Shown here piece by piece: positions 8,012-16,795 of a DNA stretch of 64,000 nucleotides. A program made the translations under genes and the position numbers. The notes beneath the pieces are model-generated. The model was given only the letters and a program-made list of their open reading frames with translations, was not told the origin of the DNA and ran no database searches. The stretch comes from Ancylobacter tetraedralis (GTDB taxonomy: Bacteria; Pseudomonadota; Alphaproteobacteria; Rhizobiales; Xanthobacteraceae), in contig NZ_JACICD010000003.1 of the NCBI RefSeq assembly GCF_014195655.1, positions 248,001-312,000 on the forward strand. Direction: 5' to 3'. Numbering within the stretch: position 1 is the first letter of the stretch; each line of letters begins with the position of its first letter.

Positions 8012-8797
8012 ATGCCGTCGCGGCCCTCCTCCCCCCCCCGGCGCGTTGCCGGAAAGCCCACGCCCGCATCCAAGGCCGGCGGGCAGGCGACGAGCAAGGC
8101 GACGGGCGCCGTCGCCGGCGGCGCGCCAGCGGCGCGGGCACACGGGCGCTTCATCACCTTCGAGGGCGGGGAGGGGGCGGGCAAGTCGACCCAGCTGCGC
8201 CGCCTCGCCGAAAAGCTGGCGGAGCGCGGGGTCGATGTCGTGACCACCCGCGAGCCCGGCGGCTCGCCGGGCGCCGAGATCATCCGCCATGTCCTGCTCT
8301 CGGGCGCCGCCAAGCCGTTCGGCGCTTTCGCGGAGGCGGCGCTGTTCGCCGCCGCGCGGGCCGATCATCTCGCCGTCACCATCCGGCCAGCGCTGGAGCG
8401 CGGCGCCTGGGTCATCTGCGACCGCTTCGCCGATTCCACCCGTGCCTATCAGGGCGCGGCCGGCCATATCGAGCCCGCTTTGCTCGATGCGCTGGAGGCG
8501 GCGACGGTGGGCGACACCCGCCCCGACCTGACCCTCCTCTTGGACATTCCCGCCGAGGAGGGGCTCGCCCGTGCGGCGGCCCGTTCGGGAGTGGGGGCCG
8601 ACCGTTTCGAGAGCGAAGGCCTGACCTTCCACCGGCAGCTGCGCGACGCCTTCCTTGCCATCGCCGCGCGCGAGCCCGGGCGCTGCGTGGTGATCGATGG
8701 CCGCAAGGAGCCGGATATCGTCACGAAAGCCATCTGGCAGGCCGTGTCGAAGCGCCTGTCCCTTCCCCGCGCCCGTCGACGGAGTGTACGCGCATGA
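8012..8797 (+). CDS. tmk: thymidylate kinase
   Basis: Phosphorylates dTMP to dTDP. The 261-residue product has the P-loop EGGEGAGKST (51-60), the DRF/DRx motif in WVICDRFADST, and the lid region near the C-terminal half with AARSGVGADRFE. It is about 45 residues longer than usual because of an Ala/Pro/Gly-rich N-terminal stretch. No ATG, GTG or TTG lies in frame between 8012 and the P-loop, so the extension is genuine unless the frame is disturbed. A run of nine C bases at 8031-8039 falls inside the extension and is a possible slippage or sequencing-error site. The stop overlaps the holB start (ATGA). Confidence 0.92.
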   Translation: MPSRPSSPPRRVAGKPTPASKAGGQATSKATGAVAGGAPAARAHGRFITFEGGEGAGKSTQLRRLAEKLAERGVDVVTTREPGGSPGAEIIRHVLLSGAAKPFGAFAEAALFAAARADHLAVTIRPALERGAWVICDRFADSTRAYQGAAGHIEPALLDALEAATVGDTRPDLTLLLDIPAEEGLARAAARSGVGADRFESEGLTFHRQLRDAFLAIAAREPGRCVVIDGRKEPDIVTKAIWQAVSKRLSLPRARRRSVRA

Positions 8798-9828
8798 GCG
8801 AGACGGCCCTGGAAGGCGATCGCCTGGACGGCGCGCCCGCCCCGCGCGAGACGCAGGCATTGGTCGGCCATCACGAGGCGGTCGCGATGGTGCGCGAGGC
8901 GTGGGATGCCGGCCGCCTGCCGCACGCATTGCTGCTGGGCGGCCCGGAGGGAATCGGCAAGGCGACCCTCGCCTATCAGGTCGCGCGCTTCGTGCTGGCG
9001 GGCGGGGCCGCGCCGGCCGGAAGCCTCGATGTCGACCCCGCTCATCCGGTGGCGCGGCAGGTAAGGGTGCTGTCGCACCCGGACATGCTGGTGCTGCGCC
9101 GCACGCCGTCGGAAAGCGGCAAGCTGCCCACCGCCATTCCCGCCGAAACGGTGCGCAAGGTGCGCAGCTTCTTCGGCTCCACCGCCGCGCTCGGCGGCTG
9201 GCGGGTGTGCATCGTCGACACGCTGGACGAGATGAACACGCAGGGCGCCAATGCGCTGCTGAAGACGCTGGAGGAGCCGCCGAGCCGCGCGCTTTTCCTG
9301 CTGGTGAGCCACGCGCCGGGCCGGCTGCTGCCCACCATCCGCTCACGCTGCCGCGCGGTGCCGCTGCGGGCGCTGTCGACCGGCGAGGTCGTGACCGCGC
9401 TGGAGCATCTGACGACCGCCATGCCCACGCTCGACCGCGCGCGCTTCGAGGAGGCGGCGGAAGCCTCCGAGGGCAGCGTGCGCGAGGCGCTCACCCTGAT
9501 GGCGGGCGAGGGGCTCGCCATCCGCAAGGCGACGGCGGCACTGCTGGGCGCGCTTCCCGATGTCGATCCCAAGGCGCTGCACGTGCTGGGCGAGAAGCTG
9601 CAGGGCGACCGGGGAGGGGCCTTCGAGAACTTTGTTTCCACTGTCGAATGCTGGATTTCCGACCACGCCACCGGACGCCAGCACATGGCGGCGCTGCGCC
9701 TTGCACGGCTGCCTGAGGTATGGGAGAAGGTGCGGCGCGCCGCGGTCGACGCCGATGTGTACAATCTCGACCGCAAGACTTTCGTCTTTCGGATCTTCGC
9801 GACGCTCGACGAGGCCGTGCGCCACTGA
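8794..9828 (+). CDS. holB: DNA polymerase III delta' subunit
   Basis: A clamp-loader subunit, 344 residues. The AAA+ fold shows a P-loop-like GGPEGIGKATLA (about 49-60), a DEMNTQGANALLKTLEEPP segment typical of delta'/gamma subunits, and SRCRAVPLRAL in the sensor region. The tmk-holB pair with a 4-nt ATGA overlap is the usual arrangement in proteobacteria and supports the call. The zinc-module cysteines found in many DnaX/HolB proteins are not evident here. Confidence 0.93.
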   Translation: MSETALEGDRLDGAPAPRETQALVGHHEAVAMVREAWDAGRLPHALLLGGPEGIGKATLAYQVARFVLAGGAAPAGSLDVDPAHPVARQVRVLSHPDMLVLRRTPSESGKLPTAIPAETVRKVRSFFGSTAALGGWRVCIVDTLDEMNTQGANALLKTLEEPPSRALFLLVSHAPGRLLPTIRSRCRAVPLRALSTGEVVTALEHLTTAMPTLDRARFEEAAEASEGSVREALTLMAGEGLAIRKATAALLGALPDVDPKALHVLGEKLQGDRGGAFENFVSTVECWISDHATGRQHMAALRLARLPEVWEKVRRAAVDADVYNLDRKTFVFRIFATLDEAVRH

Positions 9829-9867
9829 CCGCGCCGCGAACCGGCATCGTCGCAGGAAAGACCCCGC

Positions 9868-11424
9868 GTGAAACCCGCCTTCTACATCACCACCGCCATC
9901 GATTATCCCAACGGCGCGCCTCATATCGGCCATGCCTATGAGAAGATCGCGTCCGACGCCCTCGCCCGCTTCAAGAAGCTCGACGGCTTCGACGTGTTCT
10001 TCCTGACCGGCACCGACGAGCACGGCCTGAAGATGGCGCAGACCGCGGAAAAGCAGGGGCTCACGCCGCTGGAATGGGCGACGAGGAATGCGTCTCGCTT
10101 CCAGGAGATGGATGCCCTTCTCGGCGTCGATTACGACCGTTTCATCCGCACCACGGACGAGGATCACCTCGCCTCCTCGCAGGCGATCTGGCAGCGCATG
10201 GTCGAGGCGGGCGACATCTATCTCAGCGCCTATTCCGGCTGGTATTCGGTGCGCGACGAGGCCTATTTCGCCGAGGACGAGACCGTGGTCGGCGAGGATG
10301 GCGTGCGCCGCAGCCCGCAGGGCGCCCCGGTGGAGTGGACCGAGGAGAAGAGCTATTTCTTCCGCCTCTCCGCCTATCAGGACAAGCTGCTCGCCTATTA
10401 CGAGGCGCATCCGGACTTCATCCGTCCCGACAGCCGGCGCAACGAGGTGCTGAGCTTCGTGAAGGGCGGGCTGCAGGACCTCTCCATCAGCCGCACCACC
10501 TTCTCCTGGGGCATTCCCGTGCCGGGCGACGCCGAGCATGTGATGTATGTGTGGGTCGACGCGCTCACCAACTACATTACCGGCGTCGGCTATCCCGATA
10601 CGGACAGCGCCAGCTTCAAGCGCTACTGGCCGGCCGATCTGCACATTATCGGCAAGGATATCATCCGCTTCCACGCCGTGTACTGGCCGGCCTTCCTGAT
10701 GTCTGCCGGCGTGGAGCCGCCCAAGACCATCTTCGCCCATGGTTTCATCCATAACCGCGGGGAGAAGATGTCGAAGTCGGTCGGCAACGTGATCGACCCG
10801 TTCGACCTCGCCAGGGCCTATGGCGTGGATGCGCTGCGCTATTTCCTGCTGCGCGAGATCCCCTTCGGCCAGGATGGCTCCTATAGCCACGAGGCCATCG
10901 TCGCGCGCACCAATGCGGATCTGGCCAACGATCTCGGCAACCTTGCCCAGCGCTCGCTGTCGATGATCGCCAAGAACCTCAGTGGCACGCTGCCGGAGCC
11001 CGGCCCGCTGGCGCCCGATGACGCCGACATCCTCGCCAGCGCCGATGCGCTGGGCGGGAAGGTGAGGGCGGCGATGGAGCAGCAGCAACTCCATCAGGCG
11101 CTGGGTGAGCTCTGGTCCGTGGTAGCCGACGCCAACCGCTATTTTGCCGGCGCCGCGCCCTGGGAACTGCGCAAGACCGATCCCGAGCGCTTCGGCACCG
11201 TGCTGTGGACCACGGCCGAGGTGATCCGCCAGGTTGCCATTCTCGCCCAGCCCTTCGTGCCCACCGGCGCCGCCAAGCTGCTCGACCTGCTGGCCGTGCC
11301 GGGCGAGGCGCGCAGCCTCATCAGCCTCGGGGAGGGCGGGCGGCTCACAGGCGGCACGGCCCTGCCCCCGCCCGCGCCGGTATTCCCGCGTTATGTCGAA
11401 CCCGAGGCGGCGAACCCGGTATGA
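9868..11424 (+). CDS. metG: methionyl-tRNA synthetase
   Basis: Charges tRNA-Met. The 518-residue protein begins at a GTG at 9868. It shows the class I signature HIGHAYE (near residue 20) and EKMSKSVGN (about 300), and the expected WVDALTNYI segment. The protein is short: it lacks the C-terminal EMAP-like tRNA-binding domain and has no zinc-knuckle cysteines in the connective peptide. That is common for the alphaproteobacterial form. It lies 39 nt after holB, and its stop overlaps the start of the TatD gene. Confidence 0.95.
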   Translation: MKPAFYITTAIDYPNGAPHIGHAYEKIASDALARFKKLDGFDVFFLTGTDEHGLKMAQTAEKQGLTPLEWATRNASRFQEMDALLGVDYDRFIRTTDEDHLASSQAIWQRMVEAGDIYLSAYSGWYSVRDEAYFAEDETVVGEDGVRRSPQGAPVEWTEEKSYFFRLSAYQDKLLAYYEAHPDFIRPDSRRNEVLSFVKGGLQDLSISRTTFSWGIPVPGDAEHVMYVWVDALTNYITGVGYPDTDSASFKRYWPADLHIIGKDIIRFHAVYWPAFLMSAGVEPPKTIFAHGFIHNRGEKMSKSVGNVIDPFDLARAYGVDALRYFLLREIPFGQDGSYSHEAIVARTNADLANDLGNLAQRSLSMIAKNLSGTLPEPGPLAPDDADILASADALGGKVRAAMEQQQLHQALGELWSVVADANRYFAGAAPWELRKTDPERFGTVLWTTAEVIRQVAILAQPFVPTGAAKLLDLLAVPGEARSLISLGEGGRLTGGTALPPPAPVFPRYVEPEAANPV

Positions 11425-12194
11425 TTGTCGACAGCCATTGCCATCTCGACTTCCCGGACTTTGCCGCGGAACTCGACGACGTGGTCGCCCGCGCCCGTGC
11501 GGCCGGCGTCGGCCGGCTGGTGACCATCGGCACGCGCGTGCGCCGCTCGGCGCAGGTGCGGGCCATCGCCGAGCGTTTCGAGGATGTGTTCTGCTCGGTC
11601 GGCACCCATCCGCACAATGCCGGCGAGGAAGCCGACGTCACGCTCGACGAATTGCTGGCGGAAGCCGACCATCCCAAGGTGGTCGCCATTGGCGAGGCGG
11701 GGCTGGACTATCACTACGACACCGCCCCGCGCGAGGCGCAGATCGCCGGGTTCCGCCTGCATATCGAGGCGGCGCGGCGCACGGGGCTGCCGCTGGTCAT
11801 TCACGCGCGCGATGCGGATGACGATGTCGCGGCGATCCTGGAGCAGGAGATGGGCGAGGGCGCCTTCTCCTTCGTGCTGCATTGCTTCACGGCCGGCGAG
11901 GCCCTCGCCCGCCGGGCGGTGGCGCTCGGCGGCTATGTCTCCTTCTCCGGCATCCTCACCTTCAAGTCCGGCGCGCCGCTCCGGGCGATCGCCGCCGGCC
12001 TGCCGGCCGACCGCCTGCTGGTGGAGACCGACGCGCCCTATCTCGCGCCCAATTCCCGGCGCGGAAAGCGCAACGAGCCTTCCTATGTGGTCGAAACGGC
12101 CCGTATATTGGGCGAGGCGCGCGGCCTGTCTCCGGACGAGATCGCCGCGTTGACGACAGAGAACTTCTTCCGCCTGTTCGCACGGGCCAACTGA
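11421..12194 (+). CDS. TatD-family metal-dependent hydrolase / DNase
   Basis: A 257-residue TIM-barrel hydrolase starting at an ATG that overlaps the metG stop (ATGA). Metal ligands are visible in order: DSHCHLD (N-terminus), the Glu in GEAGLDYHY, His in VIHARDAD, His in LHCFTAG, and Asp in [10 protein letters not shown]. TatD proteins are 3'-5' exonucleases acting on DNA or RNA; the YcfH subgroup is typically placed between holB/metG and a metallo-beta-lactamase gene, as here. The exact substrate in this organism is not known. Confidence 0.92.
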   Translation: MIVDSHCHLDFPDFAAELDDVVARARAAGVGRLVTIGTRVRRSAQVRAIAERFEDVFCSVGTHPHNAGEEADVTLDELLAEADHPKVVAIGEAGLDYHYDTAPREAQIAGFRLHIEAARRTGLPLVIHARDADDDVAAILEQEMGEGAFSFVLHCFTAGEALARRAVALGGYVSFSGILTFKSGAPLRAIAAGLPADRLLVETDAPYLAPNSRRGKRNEPSYVVETARILGEARGLSPDEIAALTTENFFRLFARAN

Positions 12195-12212
12195 ACAGGG
12201 CGGCATCGGCGC

Positions 12213-13016
12213 ATGTCTTTGACCTTCACCATTCTCGGCTGCGGCTCTTCGGGTGGGGTGCCGCGAGTCGGGCAGGGATGGGGGGTGTGCGACCCCAATG
12301 AGCCGCGCAACCGCCGCCGGCGCTGCTCCATGCTGGTGGAACGCTTCGGCGCTGCCGGTGAACCGCCAACGCGTGTGCTGATCGACACCTCGCCGGATCT
12401 GCGCGAGCAACTGCTCGATGCGCAGGTGGACCGGCTGGACGGCGTGCTGTTCACCCATGAACATGCCGACCATACCCATGGCATCGACGACCTGCGCCCG
12501 CTCACCATCCGGCATCGCCGCCGCATCGACGTGCATGTGGATGCCGAGACCTCGGCCATGCTGCACCAGCGCTTCGGCTACTGCTTCGAGACGCCGCCCG
12601 GCAGCGACTATCCGCCGATCCTCACCGAGCACCGTTTCCACCATGGCGACACGATCCGCGTGGACGGTCCCGGCGGGCCGATCGAGGCGACGGCATTCCG
12701 CCAGTTCCACGGCAACATCATCTCCTATGGCTTCCGCATCGGTGGGCTGGCCTATTCGAGCGACCTGCACGACCTGCCCGAGGAAAGCCTGCCTTACCTC
12801 GAAGGGCTCGACCTCTGGATCATCGACGCGCTGCGCCCGACGCCGCACCCGACGCATTTCTCGCTGGGCGAGGCGCTGGACTGGATCGCCCGCATGAAGC
12901 CGCGGCGGGCCGTGCTGACCAACATGCACACCGATCTCGACTATGGCGCCCTGGCACGCGAGCTGCCCGAAGGCATCGTGCCGGCCTATGACGGCCTGAC
13001 AATCGAGATGGACTGA
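12213..13016 (+). CDS. MBL-fold hydrolase, PhnP / phosphoribosyl cyclic phosphodiesterase-like
   Basis: A 267-residue metallo-beta-lactamase-fold protein. The Zn-binding signature THEHADHTHGIDDLR (about 87-101) is present, with further ligands in FRQFHGN, YSSDLHD and TNMHTDLDYG. The N-terminal LGCGSSGGVPRVG is typical of the PhnP/YycJ-like branch. PhnP cleaves 5-phosphoribosyl 1,2-cyclic phosphate, but no phn genes are near; the constant position after the TatD gene suggests a housekeeping role, possibly in nucleic-acid or nucleotide repair. It ends the rlpA-to-MBL run. Confidence 0.88.
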   Translation: MSLTFTILGCGSSGGVPRVGQGWGVCDPNEPRNRRRRCSMLVERFGAAGEPPTRVLIDTSPDLREQLLDAQVDRLDGVLFTHEHADHTHGIDDLRPLTIRHRRRIDVHVDAETSAMLHQRFGYCFETPPGSDYPPILTEHRFHHGDTIRVDGPGGPIEATAFRQFHGNIISYGFRIGGLAYSSDLHDLPEESLPYLEGLDLWIIDALRPTPHPTHFSLGEALDWIARMKPRRAVLTNMHTDLDYGALARELPEGIVPAYDGLTIEMD

Positions 13017-13138
13017 AAGCGCGGGGAATTCCAAAGGCTTCTGCCGAGATCCTCGCGCCCTCACCCCGTGCCGACCCCGCTTTTGTTTTCCATAATATGT
13101 CTTCTGCGACTCATCCCTGACTTGCTGGATCACCGGAC

Positions 13139-13987
13139 ATGACCCCGTCCCGCGACATTTCCCGTCTTCTCGAGATCATGGCGGCGCTGCGCACTCCGGG
13201 CACGGGCTGTCCGTGGGACCTGGAGCAGGACTTCGCTTCCGTCGCGCCCTACACGATCGAGGAAGCCTATGAGGTGGCCGATGCCATCGCCCGCGGCGAC
13301 CTTGATGACCTCTGCGACGAATTGGGCGACCTTCTGCTTCAGGTCGTCTTCCACGCTCAAATGGCCGAGGAGCGCGGCGCCTTCGCCTTTGGCGACGTGG
13401 TGATGGCGGTGACCTCCAAGATGATCCGCCGCCATCCGCACGTGTTCGGCGATGTGGGCGGCCGCGATGTCGCGGCGGTGAATGCCGCCTGGGACGCGAT
13501 CAAGGCCGGCGAGAAGGAGGACAAGGCCGAGCGTCGGCGCCAGCGCGGGCTGCCGCCAGAGCCGGAGGCGGGCCGGGTGCTGGACGGCGTGGCCACGGGG
13601 GCGCCTGCCCTCACCCGCGCGGTCAAGCTGCAAACCAAGGCCGCCAAGGTCGGCTTCGACTGGCCGGACACGCGGATGGTGATCGACAAGATCCGCGAGG
13701 AAATCACGGAAGTGGAAGCGGAAATCGCCGCCGGGGACCGCGTGGCGGCCGCCGGCGAGGTGGGCGATCTGCTCTTCGCCATGGCCAATCTGGCGCGCCA
13801 TCTCGGCGTCGACCCGGAAGCGGCGCTGCGTGGCACCAACGAGAAATTCGTGCGCCGTTTCGGCTATATCGAGGACCGTCTGGCGGAAGAGGGCCGGGCG
13901 CCCGGCGCGGCCAGCCTCGACGAGATGGAAGCGCTGTGGCAGGCGGCCAAGACCCTGCCCGCGCCACCCCCTGCCCCGGAAAAATAG
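13139..13987 (+). CDS. mazG: nucleoside triphosphate pyrophosphohydrolase
   Basis: Hydrolyses (d)NTPs to NMP and pyrophosphate as house-cleaning. The 282-residue protein has two MazG repeats: the first with EEAYEVADAI and DELGDLLLQVVFHA (residues about 40-75), the second with EEITEVEAEI and AGEVGDLLFAMANLARH (about 185-220). These supply the EExxE and ExxD metal-binding residues. The gene converges with hflX, as in many alphaproteobacteria. The AT-rich stretch TTTTCCATAATATG at 13082-13101 could hold its promoter. Confidence 0.93.
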   Translation: MTPSRDISRLLEIMAALRTPGTGCPWDLEQDFASVAPYTIEEAYEVADAIARGDLDDLCDELGDLLLQVVFHAQMAEERGAFAFGDVVMAVTSKMIRRHPHVFGDVGGRDVAAVNAAWDAIKAGEKEDKAERRRQRGLPPEPEAGRVLDGVATGAPALTRAVKLQTKAAKVGFDWPDTRMVIDKIREEITEVEAEIAAGDRVAAAGEVGDLLFAMANLARHLGVDPEAALRGTNEKFVRRFGYIEDRLAEEGRAPGAASLDEMEALWQAAKTLPAPPPAPEK

Positions 13988-14029
13988 CGGCGCGAACTGG
14001 AGAGTCGCCCCGCCCCGGCAGATCCGGGC

Positions 14030-15421
14030 TCAGGCCGCGCCGCGAGCCTTGATCCGGTGCGCGCCGAAGCGCCGCTCGATATGCTCGGCCCGCTCCGGCG
14101 GCACCCGCACGGCGAGGTGCACATGGCCCTCGATGTCGTCGCGCCGCTCCAGCACCTCGGCATGGCGATAAAGCCAGCTCAGGCCCTCGCCATCGCTCGC
14201 CTCGAGCTCGATCCGCAAGCTGATGCGCTCGCGCGACAGACGCTGCGCGATGGCGGCGAGGAGGGCGTCGACCCCCTCCCCGGTGAGCGCCGAGACCGGA
14301 ATGGGCCGGTCGTCGCCCTCGCGCCGGGTCGCCGTGTTGAAGATCGCGGTGCGGGCATCCTCGTCGAGCCGGTCGATCTTGTTCCAGACCTCGATCAGCC
14401 GGACATGGTCGTCCGGATCGATATCGAGATCGGACAGCACATGCGCGACATCCTGCGCCTGCGCGTCCGCATCCTCATGCGACATGTCGCGCACATGCAG
14501 GATGATGTCCGCCTCGATCACCTCTTCCAGCGTGGCGCGGAAGGCGGCGACGAGTTGCGTCGGCAGGTCGGAGATGAAGCCCACCGTGTCGGACAGGATC
14601 ACCCGCTCGCCGGTCGGCATCTGCACCGCGCGCAACGTTGGATCGAGCGTGGCGAAGAGCAGGTCCTGCGCCATCACCTTGGCGCTGGTGAGCCGGTTGA
14701 ACAGCGTCGACTTGCCGGCATTGGTGTAGCCGACCAGCGCCACCACGGGATAGGGCACCTTCTTGCGGCTGGCGCGGTGCAGCGCGCGGGTGCGCTTCAC
14801 CTGTTCCAGCTCGCGCTCGATCTTCACGATGCGCTCGCCGATGAGCCGGCGATCCGCCTCGATCTGCGTCTCGCCCGGGCCGCCGAGAAAGCCGAAGCCG
14901 CCGCGCTGGCGCTCCAGATGCGTCCAGGACCGCACCAGCCGGCTGCGCTGGTAGTTGAGATGGGCGAGTTCGACCTGCAGCACGCCTTCCTTGGTGCGGG
15001 CGCGCTGGCCGAAAATCTCCAGAATGAGAGCGGTGCGGTCGATCACCTTGGCCGACCACGCCTTTTCCAGGTTGCGCTGCTGCACGGGGCTGAGCGGAGC
15101 GTCGACGAAGACCAGCCCCGCCTCCTGCGCCTTCACCAGATCGCCGATTTCCTCGACCTTGCCCGAGCCGAGATAACTCGCCGGCCGCACCTGCGCGAGG
15201 CCGACGATCAGGCTGGCCGCCACGTCGAGGTCGATTGCCATGGCAAGGCCGACCGCCTCGTCGAGGCGGGCCTGCGGCGTGCGGCGAACATCGCCCTCTG
15301 GCGCCTTGCGCGTGAGCTGCGGCACGACGACGACGACCCGGGTGGTGTCACCCGGCTCGTTCGCCTCTGGCGGCAGCCCGGCCGTCGAGCCGGCCGCGCG
15401 GCGCGATCCCTTGAGTTCCAA
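14030..15421 (-). CDS. hflX: ribosome-associated GTPase HflX
   Basis: A 463-residue GTPase that binds and splits ribosomes, notably under stress. I place the start at the TTG at 15421, one nucleotide after the hfq stop, with GAGAAGAG as ribosome binding site inside the end of hfq; the open frame extends further but overlaps hfq. The N-terminal HflX domain includes LGSGKVEEI and GGPGETQIEADRR. The G domain follows with G1 GYTNAGKST, G3 DTVGF and G4 NKID. The close hfq-hflX junction points to translational coupling. Confidence 0.94.
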   Translation of the reverse strand: MELKGSRRAAGSTAGLPPEANEPGDTTRVVVVVPQLTRKAPEGDVRRTPQARLDEAVGLAMAIDLDVAASLIVGLAQVRPASYLGSGKVEEIGDLVKAQEAGLVFVDAPLSPVQQRNLEKAWSAKVIDRTALILEIFGQRARTKEGVLQVELAHLNYQRSRLVRSWTHLERQRGGFGFLGGPGETQIEADRRLIGERIVKIERELEQVKRTRALHRASRKKVPYPVVALVGYTNAGKSTLFNRLTSAKVMAQDLLFATLDPTLRAVQMPTGERVILSDTVGFISDLPTQLVAAFRATLEEVIEADIILHVRDMSHEDADAQAQDVAHVLSDLDIDPDDHVRLIEVWNKIDRLDEDARTAIFNTATRREGDDRPIPVSALTGEGVDALLAAIAQRLSRERISLRIELEASDGEGLSWLYRHAEVLERRDDIEGHVHLAVRVPPERAEHIERRFGAHRIKARGAA

Positions 15422-15422
15422 G

Positions 15423-15674
15423 TCAGCTCTTCTCGCCGGTCTCGTCCGGCTCGAACAGCTGGACGGGATGTCCGGGCATGATGGTCGAGATGGCGTGCTT
15501 GTAGACGAGCTGCGAATGGCCATCGCGGCGCAGCAGCACGCAGAAATTGTCGAACCAGGTCACGACCCCCTGCAGCTTGACGCCGTTGACGAGGAAGATC
15601 GTGAGGGGAGTCTTGTTCTTGCGGACGTGGTTGAGAAAGGTGTCCTGGAGGTTCTGGGAACGTTCCGCGGCCAT
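15423..15674 (-). CDS. hfq: RNA chaperone Hfq
   Basis: An 83-residue Sm-like hexameric RNA chaperone for small-RNA regulation. The Sm1 motif is seen in [18 protein letters not shown], the Sm2 motif in [10 protein letters not shown]. Start ATG at 15674; the site before it is AAAAAG, rather weak. The C-terminus is short, as usual in alphaproteobacteria. In Rhizobiales Hfq supports nifA/nitrogen control and stress responses, which fits its position at the end of the ntr-trk block. The 233-nt region upstream, between it and the aminotransferase gene, should hold its own promoter. Confidence 0.97.
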   Translation of the reverse strand: MAAERSQNLQDTFLNHVRKNKTPLTIFLVNGVKLQGVVTWFDNFCVLLRRDGHSQLVYKHAISTIMPGHPVQLFEPDETGEKS

Positions 15675-15907
15675 GGTCTTTTTGATCCGTTTGTTTGTTG
15701 TTGCTCGTCGTCGGCGCGGTCGTCTTCATGGCGAATCGGTCCCGTCCGGGGGCCTTTCATGATGAAAACGTGCACCTTAAAGATGGCACACCGCGCCTAT
15801 CGCGCAAGATGCTTTCGCTCGGCAAGCACGTAGTGGGGCAAGCCAGTGGTGGACGCCCTGCCCCGGCAGGACGGCTTAACCACGATTTTACAAAGAGTTA
15901 CGCTCAC
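15675..15907 (-). promoter_or_regulatory. upstream region of hfq
   Basis: A 233-nt gap between dat and hfq on the minus strand. It contains AT-rich patches next to dat and near hfq but I could not define a single convincing -35/-10 pair. hfq probably has a promoter here, in addition to read-through from dat. Confidence 0.35.
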
Positions 15908-16768
15908 TCAGGGGGTGACTTCGGCAAAGCTATGGAAGTTCTCGCGCAGGACGCGCGCGACCGCGCCGGGGCGTCCATCGCCAATGATCTGGCCATCGAT
16001 TCGCACCACCGGGGTTGCGAAATTGGTCGCCGAGGTGACAAAGGCCTCGCGCGCCGCCAGCGCCTCCGCCACGGTGAAGGGGCGTTCCTCCACCGTCAGC
16101 TGCAGCTGTTCGGCGACGTCCAGCATCACCGTGCGCGTGATGCCGCGCAGGATGCCGCTATCGGCGTGGCGGGTCACCAGCCGGCCCTCCGGCGTGACGA
16201 TCCACGCATTGGTCGAGCCCCCCTCGGTGACGCGCCCCTCGCCGTCCACGAACCATGCCTCGCGCGCGCCCGCCTCCTTGGCGGCCTGCTTGGCCAGCAC
16301 ATTGGGCAGCAGGCCGACCGTCTTGATGTCGACGCGCTCCCAGCGATTATCCGGCGTGGTGATGACCGCGATGCCCTCGCGCGCCACCGCCTCGCCCTTG
16401 GCGGGATCCACCGCCCGCGCGGTGACCACGAGGGAGGGCGGCGTCGCGGGATCGGGGAAGTAATGGTCGCGCCGGGCGACGCCGCGCGTCACCTGCAGAT
16501 AGACGAAGCCGTGGCGCACCCGATTGCGCCGGATCGTCTCGCGCAGTACCACCTTGAGCGCGGCGAGCGGCATGGGCAGCGCGATGCGGATCTCGCCGAG
16601 CGAGCGCACGAGGCGCTCGATATGGCGGCGCTCGTCCACCAGATGCCCGCCGCGTACCTCGCACACCTCATAGACGCCATCCGCGAACTGATAGCCGCGA
16701 TCCTCGATATGCACGGCCGCCTGCGCGTGCGCCACATATTGCCCGTTTACATAGGCGATGCGCGACAT
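15908..16768 (-). CDS. dat: D-amino-acid transaminase, PLP fold type IV
   Basis: A 286-residue pyridoxal-phosphate enzyme of the branched-chain/D-amino-acid aminotransferase family. The N-terminus has YVNGQYVAHAQAAVHIEDRG as in D-alanine transaminases, and the PLP Lys is expected in VDIKTVGLLPNVLAKQ. Further family features are EAGAREAWFVDGEGRVTEG and SGILRGITR. It would interconvert D-Ala, D-Glu and their oxo acids, feeding peptidoglycan precursors. The trkH-dat-hfq order is conserved in Rhizobiales. It lies 27 nt downstream of trkH. Confidence 0.9.
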   Translation of the reverse strand: MSRIAYVNGQYVAHAQAAVHIEDRGYQFADGVYEVCEVRGGHLVDERRHIERLVRSLGEIRIALPMPLAALKVVLRETIRRNRVRHGFVYLQVTRGVARRDHYFPDPATPPSLVVTARAVDPAKGEAVAREGIAVITTPDNRWERVDIKTVGLLPNVLAKQAAKEAGAREAWFVDGEGRVTEGGSTNAWIVTPEGRLVTRHADSGILRGITRTVMLDVAEQLQLTVEERPFTVAEALAAREAFVTSATNFATPVVRIDGQIIGDGRPGAVARVLRENFHSFAEVTP

Positions 16769-16795
16769 GTCTCACCCGTTCTGCCCGTGGCGGCG

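Noticed and set aside
6266-9346. A 1026-residue minus-strand frame opposite rlpA, the carboxypeptidase, tmk and holB
   Set aside because: Four well-recognised genes occupy the other strand; the product has no recognisable domain.
15423-15523. Longer HflX start inside hfq
   Set aside because: The extra residues would be translated from within hfq in another frame and have Ser/Pro-rich, non-family composition; TTG at 15421 fits better.
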